The notes beneath the pieces are model-generated. The model did not search any database, was not told the origin of the DNA, and saw only the letters and a list, made by a program, of their open reading frames with translations. Position numbers and translations under genes: made by a program. Below, piece by piece: positions 48,551 through 57,649 of a DNA stretch of 64,000 nucleotides; the stretch's first letter is position 1, and each line of letters opens with the position of its first letter. Source of the stretch: JBFWQM01 sp050249455 (lineage in GTDB: Bacteria; Pseudomonadota; Alphaproteobacteria; MPNO01; VGEU01). The stretch lies in contig JBFWQM010000001.1 in NCBI GenBank assembly GCA_050249455.1, positions 1 through 64,000 on the forward strand, given 5' to 3'.

Positions 48551-49585
48551 ATGTTCCTCAACAATGCGTGGTACGTGGCGGCGTGGGCCGACGAGATCGG
48601 GCCGGCGCCGCTCGGGCGCACGTTTCTGAACCAGCCGGTGGTGCTGTTCCGCACCGCCGACGGCGCCGCCGCGGCGCTGGAGGACCGCTGCTGCCATCGC
48701 CATCTGCCGCTGTCGATGGGCAAGGTGGTGGGCGCCGAGCTCGAATGCGGCTACCACGGCCTGCACTTCGACCGCACCGGGCGCTGCGTCGCGGTGCCGG
48801 GCCAGCCTCGGGTGCCGCCCGGCGCTGCGGTGCGCGCCTATCCCCTGGTCGAGCGCTGGGGCTGGGTGTGGATCTGGATGGGCGATCCGTCGCGCGCCGA
48901 CCCGGCGCTGATCCCGGACTGGTGGTTCATGGACCATCCCGACTGGAAGGTCGTGCCGGGCAACGGCAGCAAGCCGATCCATGCCCGCTGCAACTACCAG
49001 CTCATCACCGACAACCTGCTCGACCTCAGCCACGTCGGCTACGTCCACGTCGACACCATCGGCAGCGACTCGATCATGCGCTTCCCGATCCGCACCGACC
49101 GCGGCGCCGACCGTGTGACGATGTCGCGCCTGATGCCCGACGTGACGCCGCCGCCGCTGCACCGCACCGCCGGCGGCTTCAAGGGCAACGTCGACCGCTG
49201 GATGATCGTCGAGGCGCGGGTGCCCTGCTATGTCGACGTCGACGTCGGCAGCGCCGAGGTTGGGTGCGGCGCGCTGGAAGGCAACCGGCTGCAGGGCATC
49301 GCCTACCACGCGCTCAACGTGCCGACGCCGGAGACCGCGACGACGACGCACTTTTTCTACGGGCACGCGCGCTACTACCTGACCGACAGCGCCGCGATCG
49401 ACGAGATGTACCGCCGCGACTTCCTGAAGATCTTCATGGAGGACGTGGTGGTGATGGAGGCGCAGCAGGCGGCGATGGACCGCATGCCCGACCGCCCGTG
49501 CGTCGACGTCAACGGCGACGCGCCCACCATCGCGATGCGCCGCCTCCTCGGCGACCGCATTGCAGCAGAGGCGGCGGGAGCCTGA
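48551..49585 (+). CDS. Rieske non-heme iron oxygenase alpha subunit (VanA-like)
   Basis: A 344-residue terminal oxygenase. The Rieske 2Fe-2S ligands are Cys47-x-His49 (CCH) and Cys66-x-x-His69 (CGYH). The mononuclear iron facial triad is indicated by DNLLDLSHVGYVH (His161, His166). Its length and N-terminus (MFLNNAWYVAAWADEIG) place it near vanillate O-demethylase and related aryl-ether demethylases rather than ring dioxygenases. The usual ferredoxin reductase (VanB) is not adjacent and must come from elsewhere. It sits between the MarR/VOC genes and a TRAP importer that may bring in its substrate. Confidence 0.92.
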   Translation: MFLNNAWYVAAWADEIGPAPLGRTFLNQPVVLFRTADGAAAALEDRCCHRHLPLSMGKVVGAELECGYHGLHFDRTGRCVAVPGQPRVPPGAAVRAYPLVERWGWVWIWMGDPSRADPALIPDWWFMDHPDWKVVPGNGSKPIHARCNYQLITDNLLDLSHVGYVHVDTIGSDSIMRFPIRTDRGADRVTMSRLMPDVTPPPLHRTAGGFKGNVDRWMIVEARVPCYVDVDVGSAEVGCGALEGNRLQGIAYHALNVPTPETATTTHFFYGHARYYLTDSAAIDEMYRRDFLKIFMEDVVVMEAQQAAMDRMPDRPCVDVNGDAPTIAMRRLLGDRIAAEAAGA

Positions 49586-49620
49586 ACGCGGCGCCGGCCG
49601 TCGAGCAATTGCCTTGACTC

Positions 49621-49635
49621 GTGAACGATATTCAC
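49621..49635. promoter_or_regulatory. Inverted repeat upstream of the TRAP operon, possible operator
   Basis: GTGAACGATATTCAC has 5-bp arms GTGAA/TTCAC and lies directly after a TTGACT -35-like element (49614-49619), about 55 bp before the dctP-like start. This fits a repressor site, but the matching -10 is poor. Confidence 0.4.
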
Positions 49636-49689
49636 CTGTGCTTCGGGTCAGAAGGGCCGACAGGCCCCGCAAGACAGGGAGTGATCACG

Positions 49690-50772
49690 ATGGGCAATCC
49701 TCAATTGCGCAGTGCGTTGCTTTGTCTCGTGGGGGCCGCGGCCCTGTTCGCCGCCGGCGCGCCGGCCCGCGCGCAGCAGACCCTCAACCTGACCGCCGTC
49801 GACGGCTACCCGCCGAAATCGTCGTGGGTGCGCGACTTCATCCACTACTTCATCCCTGAGGTCGACAAGCGGCTCGCCCAGCAGGGCAAGTACAAGATCG
49901 CCTGGAACCAGGCGTGGAGCGGCCAGATCACCAAGGTCCGCTACGTGCTGGAAGGCCTGCAGAAGGGGCTCGGCGACATCGGCATCGTCACCTCCGTCTT
50001 CCATGCCGACAAGGTGCCGCTGCAGAACATCTCCTACGTCGTGCCGTTCGTCAGCGCCGACCCGCGCGTGATGACGCGCATTATGGACGACCTCGCGGCG
50101 AAGTTCCCGGCGTTCAAGGACGCATGGGCGCCGTACAACCAGGTCTACCTGACCAACGGCTGCGTGCTCGATTCCTACCAGCTCTTCACCAAGCAGCCGG
50201 TCAAGGCGCTCGACGACCTGCGCGGCATGAAGATCGCCGGTGCCGGCGAGAACCTGCGCTACATCCACGGCCTCGGCGCCGCCGGCGTGTCGACCAGCCT
50301 GGTGGAGAACTACAACAAGCTGCAGACCGGCGTCGTAAACGGCGCCATGCTGTGGGCGGAATCGGTGGTGCAGTTCAAGCTGGTGGAGGTCGCGCCGCAC
50401 ATGCTGCAGGCCGACATCGGCGCCGCCTGCTCCAAGACCATCACGATGAACGCCGATGCGTGGAAGAAGCTGCCGGCGGAGGTGCGCGACGTCATCGCCG
50501 CCGTCGCCATCGGCTACCGCGACGTGATGGCCTCGAACGCGGTGAAGGAAGGCCAGGAGGCGCTGGACGATTTCAGGAAGGCGGGCGGCAAGATCGTCGA
50601 GCTGCCGCGCGCCCAGCGCGAGGCGTGGGCCAAGAGCATGCCCAACCTCGCCGAGGAATGGGTCGGGCGGCTGGAGCCGAAGGGCATTCCGGCACGCCAG
50701 ATCCTGGCGGCCTACATGGATGCGATGCGCGCCGCCAACCAGCCGATCGTCCGCCACTGGGACCGCGAGTAG
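49690..50772 (+). CDS. TRAP transporter substrate-binding protein (DctP-like)
   Basis: A 360-residue periplasmic binding protein with a signal peptide ending GAPARAQ (about residue 29). Mature features include LNLTAVDGYPPKSSWVRDF and the conserved ligand-carboxylate region GMKIAGAGENLRYIHGLGA. GGGAG lies upstream of ATG 49690. It feeds the two permease subunits directly downstream. The conserved arginine of DctP proteins binds organic acids, and the Rieske enzyme next door suggests an aromatic acid (inference). Confidence 0.92.
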   Translation: MGNPQLRSALLCLVGAAALFAAGAPARAQQTLNLTAVDGYPPKSSWVRDFIHYFIPEVDKRLAQQGKYKIAWNQAWSGQITKVRYVLEGLQKGLGDIGIVTSVFHADKVPLQNISYVVPFVSADPRVMTRIMDDLAAKFPAFKDAWAPYNQVYLTNGCVLDSYQLFTKQPVKALDDLRGMKIAGAGENLRYIHGLGAAGVSTSLVENYNKLQTGVVNGAMLWAESVVQFKLVEVAPHMLQADIGAACSKTITMNADAWKKLPAEVRDVIAAVAIGYRDVMASNAVKEGQEALDDFRKAGGKIVELPRAQREAWAKSMPNLAEEWVGRLEPKGIPARQILAAYMDAMRAANQPIVRHWDRE

Positions 50773-50791
50773 GGGCGCGCGGGCGCGCACC

Positions 50792-51340
50792 GTGTCCGCG
50801 GTCGCGCCGCGGGAGGAACGGCAAGGCGCCGCCTCCCGCGCGCTGGTCCTCGTCCTGTCGGCGCTCAACGGCCTCGGCACGCTGTGGGTGCTGCTGCTGC
50901 TGGTGCTGATCAACGCTGACGTCGTGTCGCGCAACCTGTTCAACGCCCCGATCGACGGGGTGATCGAGATCATCGAGCTGTCGCTGGTCGCCATCGTCTT
51001 CCTGCAGCTGGGCGACGCGACGCGGCGCGGCCGGCTGACCCGCTCCGACAGCTTCCTCGCGCTCCTGATGGCGCGATCGCCGCGCGCCGGCCGCATGCTC
51101 GCGGCCGCCTTCGACCTGCTGGGCGCGACGTTCATGGCTATCATCCTGTACGGGACGTGGCCGCTGTTCCTCGACGCGGCGCAGAAGGGGCATTACGTCG
51201 GCAACGCCGGCGTGTTCACCGCGCCGACTTGGCCGATCAAGCTCATCATGATGATCGGCTGCGTGATGACGATCCTGCAGTTCGCGTCGGTCGCCTGGCG
51301 GCTGATGCGTGGCGTGGAGGGCCGGCATGGGGCCGCTTGA
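50792..51340 (+). CDS. TRAP transporter small permease (DctQ-like)
   Basis: A 182-residue, four-TM protein: GLGTLWVLLLLVLINADVVS, then GVIEIIELSLVAIVFLQLG, the conserved DctQ core. GTG 50792, 19 bp after the dctP-like stop, is the probable start. It overlaps the large permease by 14 bp. DctQ is required for transport but does not form the substrate path. Confidence 0.88.
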   Translation: MSAVAPREERQGAASRALVLVLSALNGLGTLWVLLLLVLINADVVSRNLFNAPIDGVIEIIELSLVAIVFLQLGDATRRGRLTRSDSFLALLMARSPRAGRMLAAAFDLLGATFMAIILYGTWPLFLDAAQKGHYVGNAGVFTAPTWPIKLIMMIGCVMTILQFASVAWRLMRGVEGRHGAA

Positions 51341-52649
51341 GATCAGCCTCGCGTCGATCATCGTCATCATTGTCCTGATCTATTCCGGCCTCTACATCGC
51401 GGTCGCGCTCGGCCTGGTGTCGTTCGTCGGCGTCTGGATCATGCGCGGCAACATCGACCTGCCGGTCAACCTGCTGGCGCTCGCCGCCGCCGATACGGTG
51501 TCGCACGAGGTGTTCGCCGCCGTGCCGCTGTTCGCGCTGATGGGATTGTTCGTCAGCCGCGCCGGCATCGGCGCCGACATCTATCGGGTCGCCAACTTCG
51601 TGTTCTTCCACATCCGCGGCGGGCTGGGGATCGCCACGGTGGCGGCGAACGCGGTGTTCGCCTCGATCACCGGCTCGTCGATCGCCTCGGCGTCGGTGTT
51701 CACCCGGGTCTCGGTCCCGGAGATGCGGCGGTTCAACTACGGCACGCGGTTCTCGCTCGGCGTCGTCGCCGGCAGCTCGGTGCTCGGCATGCTGATCCCG
51801 CCCAGCGTGATGATGATCATCTACGGCATCGTCACCGAGCAGTCGATCGGCCACCTGTTCATCGCCGGGATCATCCCGGGCCTCGTGCTGGCGGCCGCCT
51901 ACAGCGTCGCCATCGTCGGCATGGCCTATGCCTTCCCGCAATTCGTCGGCGGACGGCGCGAGGCCGCGGCGGACGGCGGCGACGGCTGGGCGCCGCTGTC
52001 GGCGTGGGACGTGGCGGTCAACCTGTTCCCGGTCGGCCTCCTGGTCGTCGTCGTGCTGGGCGGCATCTACGGCGGCATCGTGACGCCGACCGAGGCGGGC
52101 GCCGCCGGCGCGGCGCTGGCGCTCCTGATCGCGCTGGCGCGGCGGCGGCTCGACTGGCGCGGGTTCTGGGAGTGCCTGGTCGAGACCGGCTACATCACCT
52201 CGACCATCCTGTTCCTGATCATCGCCGCCTCGATCTACAGCCGCATGCTCGGCATCGCCGGGCTGCCGACGATGTTCGGGGCGTGGCTGGAAGGCCTCGA
52301 CCTCGACCTCGTGACGGTGATGGTGTTCTACGTGATCCTCTTGATTATCCTCGGCACCATCATCGACACCGCCTCGATCATCCTGGTCGTGGTGCCGCTG
52401 TTCATGCCGGCGCTGGAGCCGTTCAACATCAACCTGATATGGTTCGGCGTGGTCACCGTGATCGGGGCGGAGATCGGGCTCCTCACCCCGCCGTTCGGCA
52501 TCTCGTGCTTCGTGATCAAGAGCACGCTCGACGATCCGTCGATCAAGCTCGGCGACATCTTCTACGGCGCGCTGCCGTTCGCGGCGATCATGCTGGCGGT
52601 GCTGATCCTGATCATCGCCTACCCGCAGCTCAGCCTCGCGCTGCTGTGA
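51327..52649 (+). CDS. TRAP transporter large permease (DctM-like)
   Basis: A 440-residue membrane protein with about 12 TM segments. It includes ITGSSIASASVFTRVSVPEM and LGMLIPPSVMMIIYG, the DctM substrate- and ion-binding repeat, and a second repeat LLTPPFGISCFVIKS. ATG 51327 follows GGAGG and overlaps the small permease gene. Its 3' end overlaps the convergent cupin gene by 20 bp. Confidence 0.93.
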   Translation: MGPLEISLASIIVIIVLIYSGLYIAVALGLVSFVGVWIMRGNIDLPVNLLALAAADTVSHEVFAAVPLFALMGLFVSRAGIGADIYRVANFVFFHIRGGLGIATVAANAVFASITGSSIASASVFTRVSVPEMRRFNYGTRFSLGVVAGSSVLGMLIPPSVMMIIYGIVTEQSIGHLFIAGIIPGLVLAAAYSVAIVGMAYAFPQFVGGRREAAADGGDGWAPLSAWDVAVNLFPVGLLVVVVLGGIYGGIVTPTEAGAAGAALALLIALARRRLDWRGFWECLVETGYITSTILFLIIAASIYSRMLGIAGLPTMFGAWLEGLDLDLVTVMVFYVILLIILGTIIDTASIILVVVPLFMPALEPFNINLIWFGVVTVIGAEIGLLTPPFGISCFVIKSTLDDPSIKLGDIFYGALPFAAIMLAVLILIIAYPQLSLALL

Positions 52650-53214
52650 CGCCGGCGTTGAACGTGACCCCCAGCTTCTCCAGCGTTCCCGGCGCCGCCG
52701 GGTCGATCGCGGCGACCGTCGCGCGCGTCGCCGGCGTGTAGTCCACGCCGTCGGCCTGGCTCAGGTCGCCCGACGCGATGATCTGCAGCATGCCCTCGCC
52801 GTCGCCGACGTTGCGGAACGATCGGCACACGCCCGGCGGGATGGATATGGCGTCGAGCCGGCCCAGCACGACGCCTTCGGAGCCGTCGTCGTTCCAGCGG
52901 AACTCGAAGCGCCCCTCCATCACGGTGAACGTCTCGTAGCTGTGGTAGTGCGCGTGCAGCGATGCGCCCTGGCCGGCCGGGCAGATGGCGTAGGAGATGC
53001 GCATCTCCCCGGCGCCTGTGATCGGCGCCTGGCTGTTCATCGTCACCCCGCGGCCGCCGGCCATGCCGACCACCGGCAGGATGGTGCGCGCCCAGATCAG
53101 GTCGGTGGCGGCCTGCGGCGCCACGTTGGCCGCCTGCGCCGGCAGCCGCTTCAGTTCGCCGTAGCGCGCGATCCGCGGCGCCATCTCCGCGGCGGTCATT
53201 CGTTCCGTCTTCAT
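52630..53214 (-). CDS. Cupin-domain protein
   Basis: A 194-residue protein with one cupin barrel. Metal-binding motif 1 is present as LHAHYHSYETFTVMEGRFEF (His, His and Glu in GxxLHAHxHxxxE form). Motif 2 appears as ISIPPGVCRSFRNVG, with Cys-Arg where the usual His stands, so the fourth ligand may be missing. It is transcribed toward the TRAP operon and overlaps the end of dctM by 20 bp. Cupins near Rieske and transport genes are often dioxygenases or isomerases of catabolic intermediates; a specific reaction cannot be assigned. Confidence 0.85.
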   Translation of the reverse strand: MKTERMTAAEMAPRIARYGELKRLPAQAANVAPQAATDLIWARTILPVVGMAGGRGVTMNSQAPITGAGEMRISYAICPAGQGASLHAHYHSYETFTVMEGRFEFRWNDDGSEGVVLGRLDAISIPPGVCRSFRNVGDGEGMLQIIASGDLSQADGVDYTPATRATVAAIDPAAPGTLEKLGVTFNAGVTAARG

Positions 53215-53369
53215 GGGCGCGCTCTCCTTGTCGTGCCGGTGCGTCTGCGATGTTGACCGCAAGCCGGGCCGACGGCAATCCCGCGGTGCGGGCCTGCGCC
53301 AAGGTCCGATTTGCCGGTGCGCGGACGCAGGTGCATTATCGGCTCATAAAAAGCCAGGGGGAGGCGGCG

Positions 53370-54425
53370 ATGAGCGACTGGCGGACGAACGCGATGGCGG
53401 CACTTGCGTGCGGGGCGGTGGCGATGGCGCAGCCGGCGGTCCACGCCGAAACGGTCGACGAACTCTACCAGAAGGCCAGGGCCGAGCAGGCGCTGGTCTT
53501 CTACAGCGGCGGGCCTGTGGCCCCCTACGAGCAGTGGGCCAAGGAATTCAAGGAGCGCTTCCCCGGGATCACCGTCTCGATCAGCGGCGGGTTCAGCAAC
53601 GTGCTGAACGAAAAGATCAACCAGCAGCTTGCCGCCGGGAAGCTCGAGGTCGACCTGGCGATCCTGCAGACCGCGCAGGATTTCGTGGCATGGAAGAAGG
53701 TCGGCGCGCTGATGCGCTTCGAGCCGGAAGGCATCGAAAAGGTCGACCCGCGCTTCCGCGACGCCGACGGCACGTTCACTGCAACCAGCGTGATCCTGCT
53801 GTCCTACGCCTACAATCCCAAGCTGGTGGCCGCCGGCGACGTGCCCAAGGGCGCCCTCGAATTCCTCAAGCCGCAGTTCGCCGGCAAGGTCGTCGCCGCT
53901 TACCCGCACGATGACGATGCGACGATGTTCGTGTTCCACGACATCGTGAAGAAGCATGGCTGGGACTACATGACGAAGTTCATGGCGACCAAGCCGACCT
54001 TCATCCAGGGCCATCTCGGCGTGCTGCGCAGCATCGCCGAGGGAAAGCATACCGTAACGTTCGATTCCACCAGCTCGACAACCGCCGGCCTCAAGGCCGC
54101 CGGCCAGCCGATCGAATTCGCGTTCCCGGAATCGGAGATCATGCCGGTGTTCTACGTCACCGCGGGCATCTTCAAGGACGCGCCGCATCCCAATGCGGCG
54201 AAGCTCTTTCTCACTTGGTACCTGGCGAAGGAGCAGCAGAGCCGGCTCAGCTCGTACTCGCCGCGAACCGACGTGCCGCCGCCGGCCGGCCTGAAGCCCC
54301 TGTCGGCCCTGAACATCGACTATGGCTACCGCGACTTCGTAACCGACGAGGCGCTGATGGCCGACCTGCGCAAGCGCTTCGAGGCGTATACCGGGCCCGT
54401 CGTGAATCGCGGCGGCGTGCGCTGA
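53370..54425 (+). CDS. ABC transporter periplasmic binding protein (iron(III)/polyamine-type, family 1)
   Basis: A 351-residue exported solute-binding protein, signal peptide ending AVHA (about residue 26). The body matches the Fe(III)/thiamine/spermidine-like group: ALVFYSGGPVAPYEQWAKEF, VDLAILQTAQDFVAWKK, and GKHTVTFDSTSSTTAGLKA. A GGGGGAGG stretch precedes ATG 53370. No ABC permease or ATPase follows, so it is an orphan that must share a membrane complex encoded elsewhere or act as a sensor. Ligand unknown. Confidence 0.87.
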   Translation: MSDWRTNAMAALACGAVAMAQPAVHAETVDELYQKARAEQALVFYSGGPVAPYEQWAKEFKERFPGITVSISGGFSNVLNEKINQQLAAGKLEVDLAILQTAQDFVAWKKVGALMRFEPEGIEKVDPRFRDADGTFTATSVILLSYAYNPKLVAAGDVPKGALEFLKPQFAGKVVAAYPHDDDATMFVFHDIVKKHGWDYMTKFMATKPTFIQGHLGVLRSIAEGKHTVTFDSTSSTTAGLKAAGQPIEFAFPESEIMPVFYVTAGIFKDAPHPNAAKLFLTWYLAKEQQSRLSSYSPRTDVPPPAGLKPLSALNIDYGYRDFVTDEALMADLRKRFEAYTGPVVNRGGVR

Positions 54426-54451
54426 GGCGCCGGCGTCGCGCCGGTCGCGCG

Positions 54452-55753
54452 CTATCGCGCCCGGCTGCGCACCGATTCCGCCGCTGCTTCGGCCGGCGGC
54501 GTGACGCGGACGGAGGTGATCTGGTTGCGCTGGCGGCGCAGCACCTCGAAGCGGAAGCCGTGGAAGATGAAGGTCTGGTTGACCTCCGGGATGATCCTGG
54601 CCTGGTGGATGACCAGTCCGGCAACGGTCGCCGCGACGTCGTCGGGCAGGTCCCATTCGAACAGCCGGTTGAGGTCGCGCACGGTGACGCTGCCGTCCAC
54701 CAGGTAGCTGCCGTCGCGCTGCGGGCGCACGCCGATCGGCACGATGTCGTGCTCGTCGGCGATGTCGCCGACGATCTCCTCCAATATGTCCTCCAGGGTC
54801 ACGTGGCCCATCAGCGAGCCGTATTCGTCCACCACCAGCGCAAAGTGCTCGCGCCGCTGGCGGAAGCTCTGGAGTTGGCGCAGGAGGGACGTCGATTCCG
54901 GGATGAACCACGGCTCCGCCGCCATGCCGGCCACGTCCAGCGTCTCCACGCCGCCCTGGTGCGACCACACCGCGCGCAGCACCGCGCGCGCATGCAGCAC
55001 GCCGATGATGTTGTCGGGGTCGTCGCGCCACAGCGGGATGCGGCTGTAGGGGCTCGCCACCACCTGCTCGACGATGGCGCGGGCGCCCAGGTCGGCGTCG
55101 ATCGTCATCGTGTCGCGGCGATGGCGCATCACCTGCGCGACCCCGACCTCGTCCAGGTCGAGCACGCTGCGCAGCATCGCGCGCTCCTGGCGCACCGTCG
55201 CGCCTTCGCCGCGGTGCAGCTCGATCATGCCGCGCAGCTCCTCCGGCGTCGCCGCGAGCTCCTTCTCGGTGGCGATGCGCACGCCGAACAGGCCGAACAC
55301 GCCGCGGATCGCCACCAGCAGCGTGTGCGTGACCGGCGACAGGAGGCGCACCAGCGGCCACAGCGGCCGCGACGCCGCTAGCGCGACCCCGTCGGAATGA
55401 TGCAGGGCGTAGGTCTTCGGCATCACCTCGCCGAACACCAGGATCAGCAGGGTCATCGCGATCGTCGCGTAGACCACCCCGGCGTCGCCGAACATCTGGA
55501 TCAGCGCGCTGGTCGCCAGCGCCGAGGCCAGGATGTTGACCGCGTTGTTGCCCAGCAGGATCGCGCCGATCACCCGCTCGCGATGCTCGCTCAGCCGGTT
55601 GACCAGCCTCGCGCGGCGGTTGCCGGCGCGCTCGAGCTGGTACATCCGCGCCCGCGACGCGGCGGTGATCGCGGTCTCGGAGGCGGAGAAGAAGGCGCTG
55701 GCGCCGACCAGCAGCAGGACGGCGGCGACGGTGGCGATGGGAATGTCGTGCAT
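54452..55753 (-). CDS. CNNM/CorC-family membrane protein (DUF21-CBS-CorC_HlyC)
   Basis: 433 residues. A DUF21 membrane domain lies at about 1-180 (SAFFSASETAITAAS, GNNAVNILASALAT, FGEVMPKTYA). A CBS pair lies at about 195-320 and a C-terminal CorC_HlyC domain at about 345-425. The EYGSLMGHVTLEDILEEIVG motif in the second CBS is typical. Family members are linked to Mg2+ efflux or resistance to Co2+; older annotations as hemolysin are misleading. It lies 22 bp downstream of aroB and is probably co-transcribed with aroK-aroB. Confidence 0.92.
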   Translation of the reverse strand: MHDIPIATVAAVLLLVGASAFFSASETAITAASRARMYQLERAGNRRARLVNRLSEHRERVIGAILLGNNAVNILASALATSALIQMFGDAGVVYATIAMTLLILVFGEVMPKTYALHHSDGVALAASRPLWPLVRLLSPVTHTLLVAIRGVFGLFGVRIATEKELAATPEELRGMIELHRGEGATVRQERAMLRSVLDLDEVGVAQVMRHRRDTMTIDADLGARAIVEQVVASPYSRIPLWRDDPDNIIGVLHARAVLRAVWSHQGGVETLDVAGMAAEPWFIPESTSLLRQLQSFRQRREHFALVVDEYGSLMGHVTLEDILEEIVGDIADEHDIVPIGVRPQRDGSYLVDGSVTVRDLNRLFEWDLPDDVAATVAGLVIHQARIIPEVNQTFIFHGFRFEVLRRQRNQITSVRVTPPAEAAAESVRSRAR

Positions 55754-55775
55754 CTCGTCTCCGCGGTTGGGCGGA

Positions 55776-56891
55776 TCAGGCGGCGAGCGCGGCCCGCAGC
55801 AGCGCGGCGACATCGCCTTCGGCGACGTCCTGGGTCAGGTACGCCTGGCCAATGCCGCGCGCCAGCACGAAGGTGAGCCGGCCGTCCTGCACCTTCTTGT
55901 CCTGGCGCATGTGGTCGATCAGCGCCTCCGGCGCCGCGCGCGCCGCCGCGGTCCGCGCCGGCGCCGTCGGCAGGCCGACGGCCGACAGGTGGCGGCGCAC
56001 CCGCGCGGCGTCCGCCGCCGGGCACAGCCCCAGCCGCGCCGACAGGTCGAACGCCAGCACCATGCCCAGCGCGACGCCCTCGCCGTGCAGCAGCGCGTCC
56101 CCGAACCCGGTCTCGGCCTCCAGCGCGTGCCCGAACGTATGGCCGAGGTTAAGCAGCGCGCGGCCCGCCGCCTCGCGCTCGTCGGCGCCGACGATGCGCG
56201 CCTTCGACGCGACGCTGGTGACCACCGCGCGGCGCACCGCCGCCTCGTCGCCGCCGATCACGCTTTGTCCGGCGCGCTCCAGCCAGTCGAAGAATGGCGC
56301 GTCGTCGATCAGCCCGTACTTGGCGACCTCGGCGTAGCCGGCGCGCAGCTCGCGCGGCGGCAGGGTGCGCAGTACCTGGGTGTCGGCGAGCACCAGCCGC
56401 GGCTGGTAGAACGCGCCGACCAGGTTCTTGCCGTGGCGGGTGTCGATCGCGGTCTTGCCGCCGACCGAGCTGTCGACCTGCGCCAGCAGGGTCGTCGGCA
56501 CCTGGATGAAGTCGATGCCGCGCAGGATGATGCTGGCGGCGAAGCCGGCCAGGTCGCCGATCACCCCGCCGCCCAGCGCGATCAGGGTCGACCGCCGCTC
56601 CGGCCGGGTGTCGAGGACCGCCTCCACCAAATGCTGCAGCCCGGCGAACGACTTCGCCTGCTCGCCCGGGGCGATCTCGATGACGTGCGTTTCCACCCCG
56701 GCGGCGGCGAGCGAGGCGCGGAACGGCGCCAAATGCAGCGCCGCGACGTTGCTGTCGGTGATCACGATCGCCGGCATCCGGCGCACGAACGGGCGGATCA
56801 GCGCGCCGGCCCGCGCGATCAGGTCGTTGCCGACCACGACGTCGTAGCTGCGCGGGCCCAGCTCGACGCGGATCGTCTCGGCCGCGCTCAC
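55776..56891 (-). CDS. aroB: 3-dehydroquinate synthase (AroB)
   Basis: The second shikimate-pathway enzyme, making 3-dehydroquinate from DAHP with NAD+ and a divalent metal. The 371-residue protein has the NAD-binding GGGVIGDLAGF, the substrate-binding VDSSVGGKTAID, KNLVGAFYQP, and metal ligands in LLNLGHTFGHALE. GTG 56891 overlaps the aroK stop by three bases, so translation is coupled. Confidence 0.95.
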   Translation of the reverse strand: MSAAETIRVELGPRSYDVVVGNDLIARAGALIRPFVRRMPAIVITDSNVAALHLAPFRASLAAAGVETHVIEIAPGEQAKSFAGLQHLVEAVLDTRPERRSTLIALGGGVIGDLAGFAASIILRGIDFIQVPTTLLAQVDSSVGGKTAIDTRHGKNLVGAFYQPRLVLADTQVLRTLPPRELRAGYAEVAKYGLIDDAPFFDWLERAGQSVIGGDEAAVRRAVVTSVASKARIVGADEREAAGRALLNLGHTFGHALEAETGFGDALLHGEGVALGMVLAFDLSARLGLCPAADAARVRRHLSAVGLPTAPARTAAARAAPEALIDHMRQDKKVQDGRLTFVLARGIGQAYLTQDVAEGDVAALLRAALAA

Positions 56892-57445
56892 GTCGCCGCC
56901 TCGGTGCGCGCGGCGTGGTCGCGCAGCGCCTCGATCACGCGGTCGACGGTGGCGTCCGGCGGCTCGCGCGTCCCGTCCACCACGAGGTCGGCCTCGGCAT
57001 AGGCCGGATAGCGCTCGGCCATCAGCCGCTTCAGCACCTCGCGCGGGTCGCCCTTCTTGAGCAGCGGGCGGTTGTTGCGCCGCCCCACCCGGTTGAGCAG
57101 CAGGTCGAGGTCGGCGCGCAGCCAGATCGACGTCGCGTGCGCCTTCACCGCGGCGCGGGTCTCCTGGTCCATGAACGCGCCGCCGCCGGTGGCGATCACC
57201 TTCACCGGCCCGCTCAGCAGCCGCGCGATCACCCGGCGCTCGACGTCGCGGAACGCCGGCTCGCCGTAGATCACGAAAATGTCCTCGATGGAACAGCCGG
57301 CCGCCGCCTCGATCTCGGTGTCGGCGTCGGCGAATTCGAGCCCCAGCCGCTCGGCCAGGCGCGCGCCGATGCAGGTCTTGCCGGCGCCCATCAGGCCGAC
57401 CAGCACGACCGGGCGCAATATCGGCGGGTTCGGGGCCGGGGACAT
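56888..57445 (-). CDS. aroK: Shikimate kinase (AroK)
   Basis: Phosphorylates shikimate at the 3-hydroxyl. A 185-residue P-loop kinase with Walker A GLMGAGKT (17-24), shikimate-binding DADTEIE, ATGGGAFMD and the lid-region arginine in RRNNRPLL. It starts at ATG 57445 (MSPAPNPPIL); the ribosome-binding site is weak. It forms the conserved aroK-aroB pair. Confidence 0.95.
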   Translation of the reverse strand: MSPAPNPPILRPVVLVGLMGAGKTCIGARLAERLGLEFADADTEIEAAAGCSIEDIFVIYGEPAFRDVERRVIARLLSGPVKVIATGGGAFMDQETRAAVKAHATSIWLRADLDLLLNRVGRRNNRPLLKKGDPREVLKRLMAERYPAYAEADLVVDGTREPPDATVDRVIEALRDHAARTEAAT

Positions 57446-57649
57446 CGCGTCGTCAGGACCAGTGGACCGGGCCGGTTTCGCAGGGCCAGTGTCGTTGAAC
57501 GGAATCAGGCCGGCCGCTACACTGCGGCCGCACCACGGGTCATGCCCGGGGCCGAAAATATAGGACGATTCACCGGCCGTGTCGCCCCTCTTTCGGCCCG
57601 ATCCCCCCGCCGGCCCGGGTGGCGAACGGCCGGGTTGCCGGAGTCCGAC

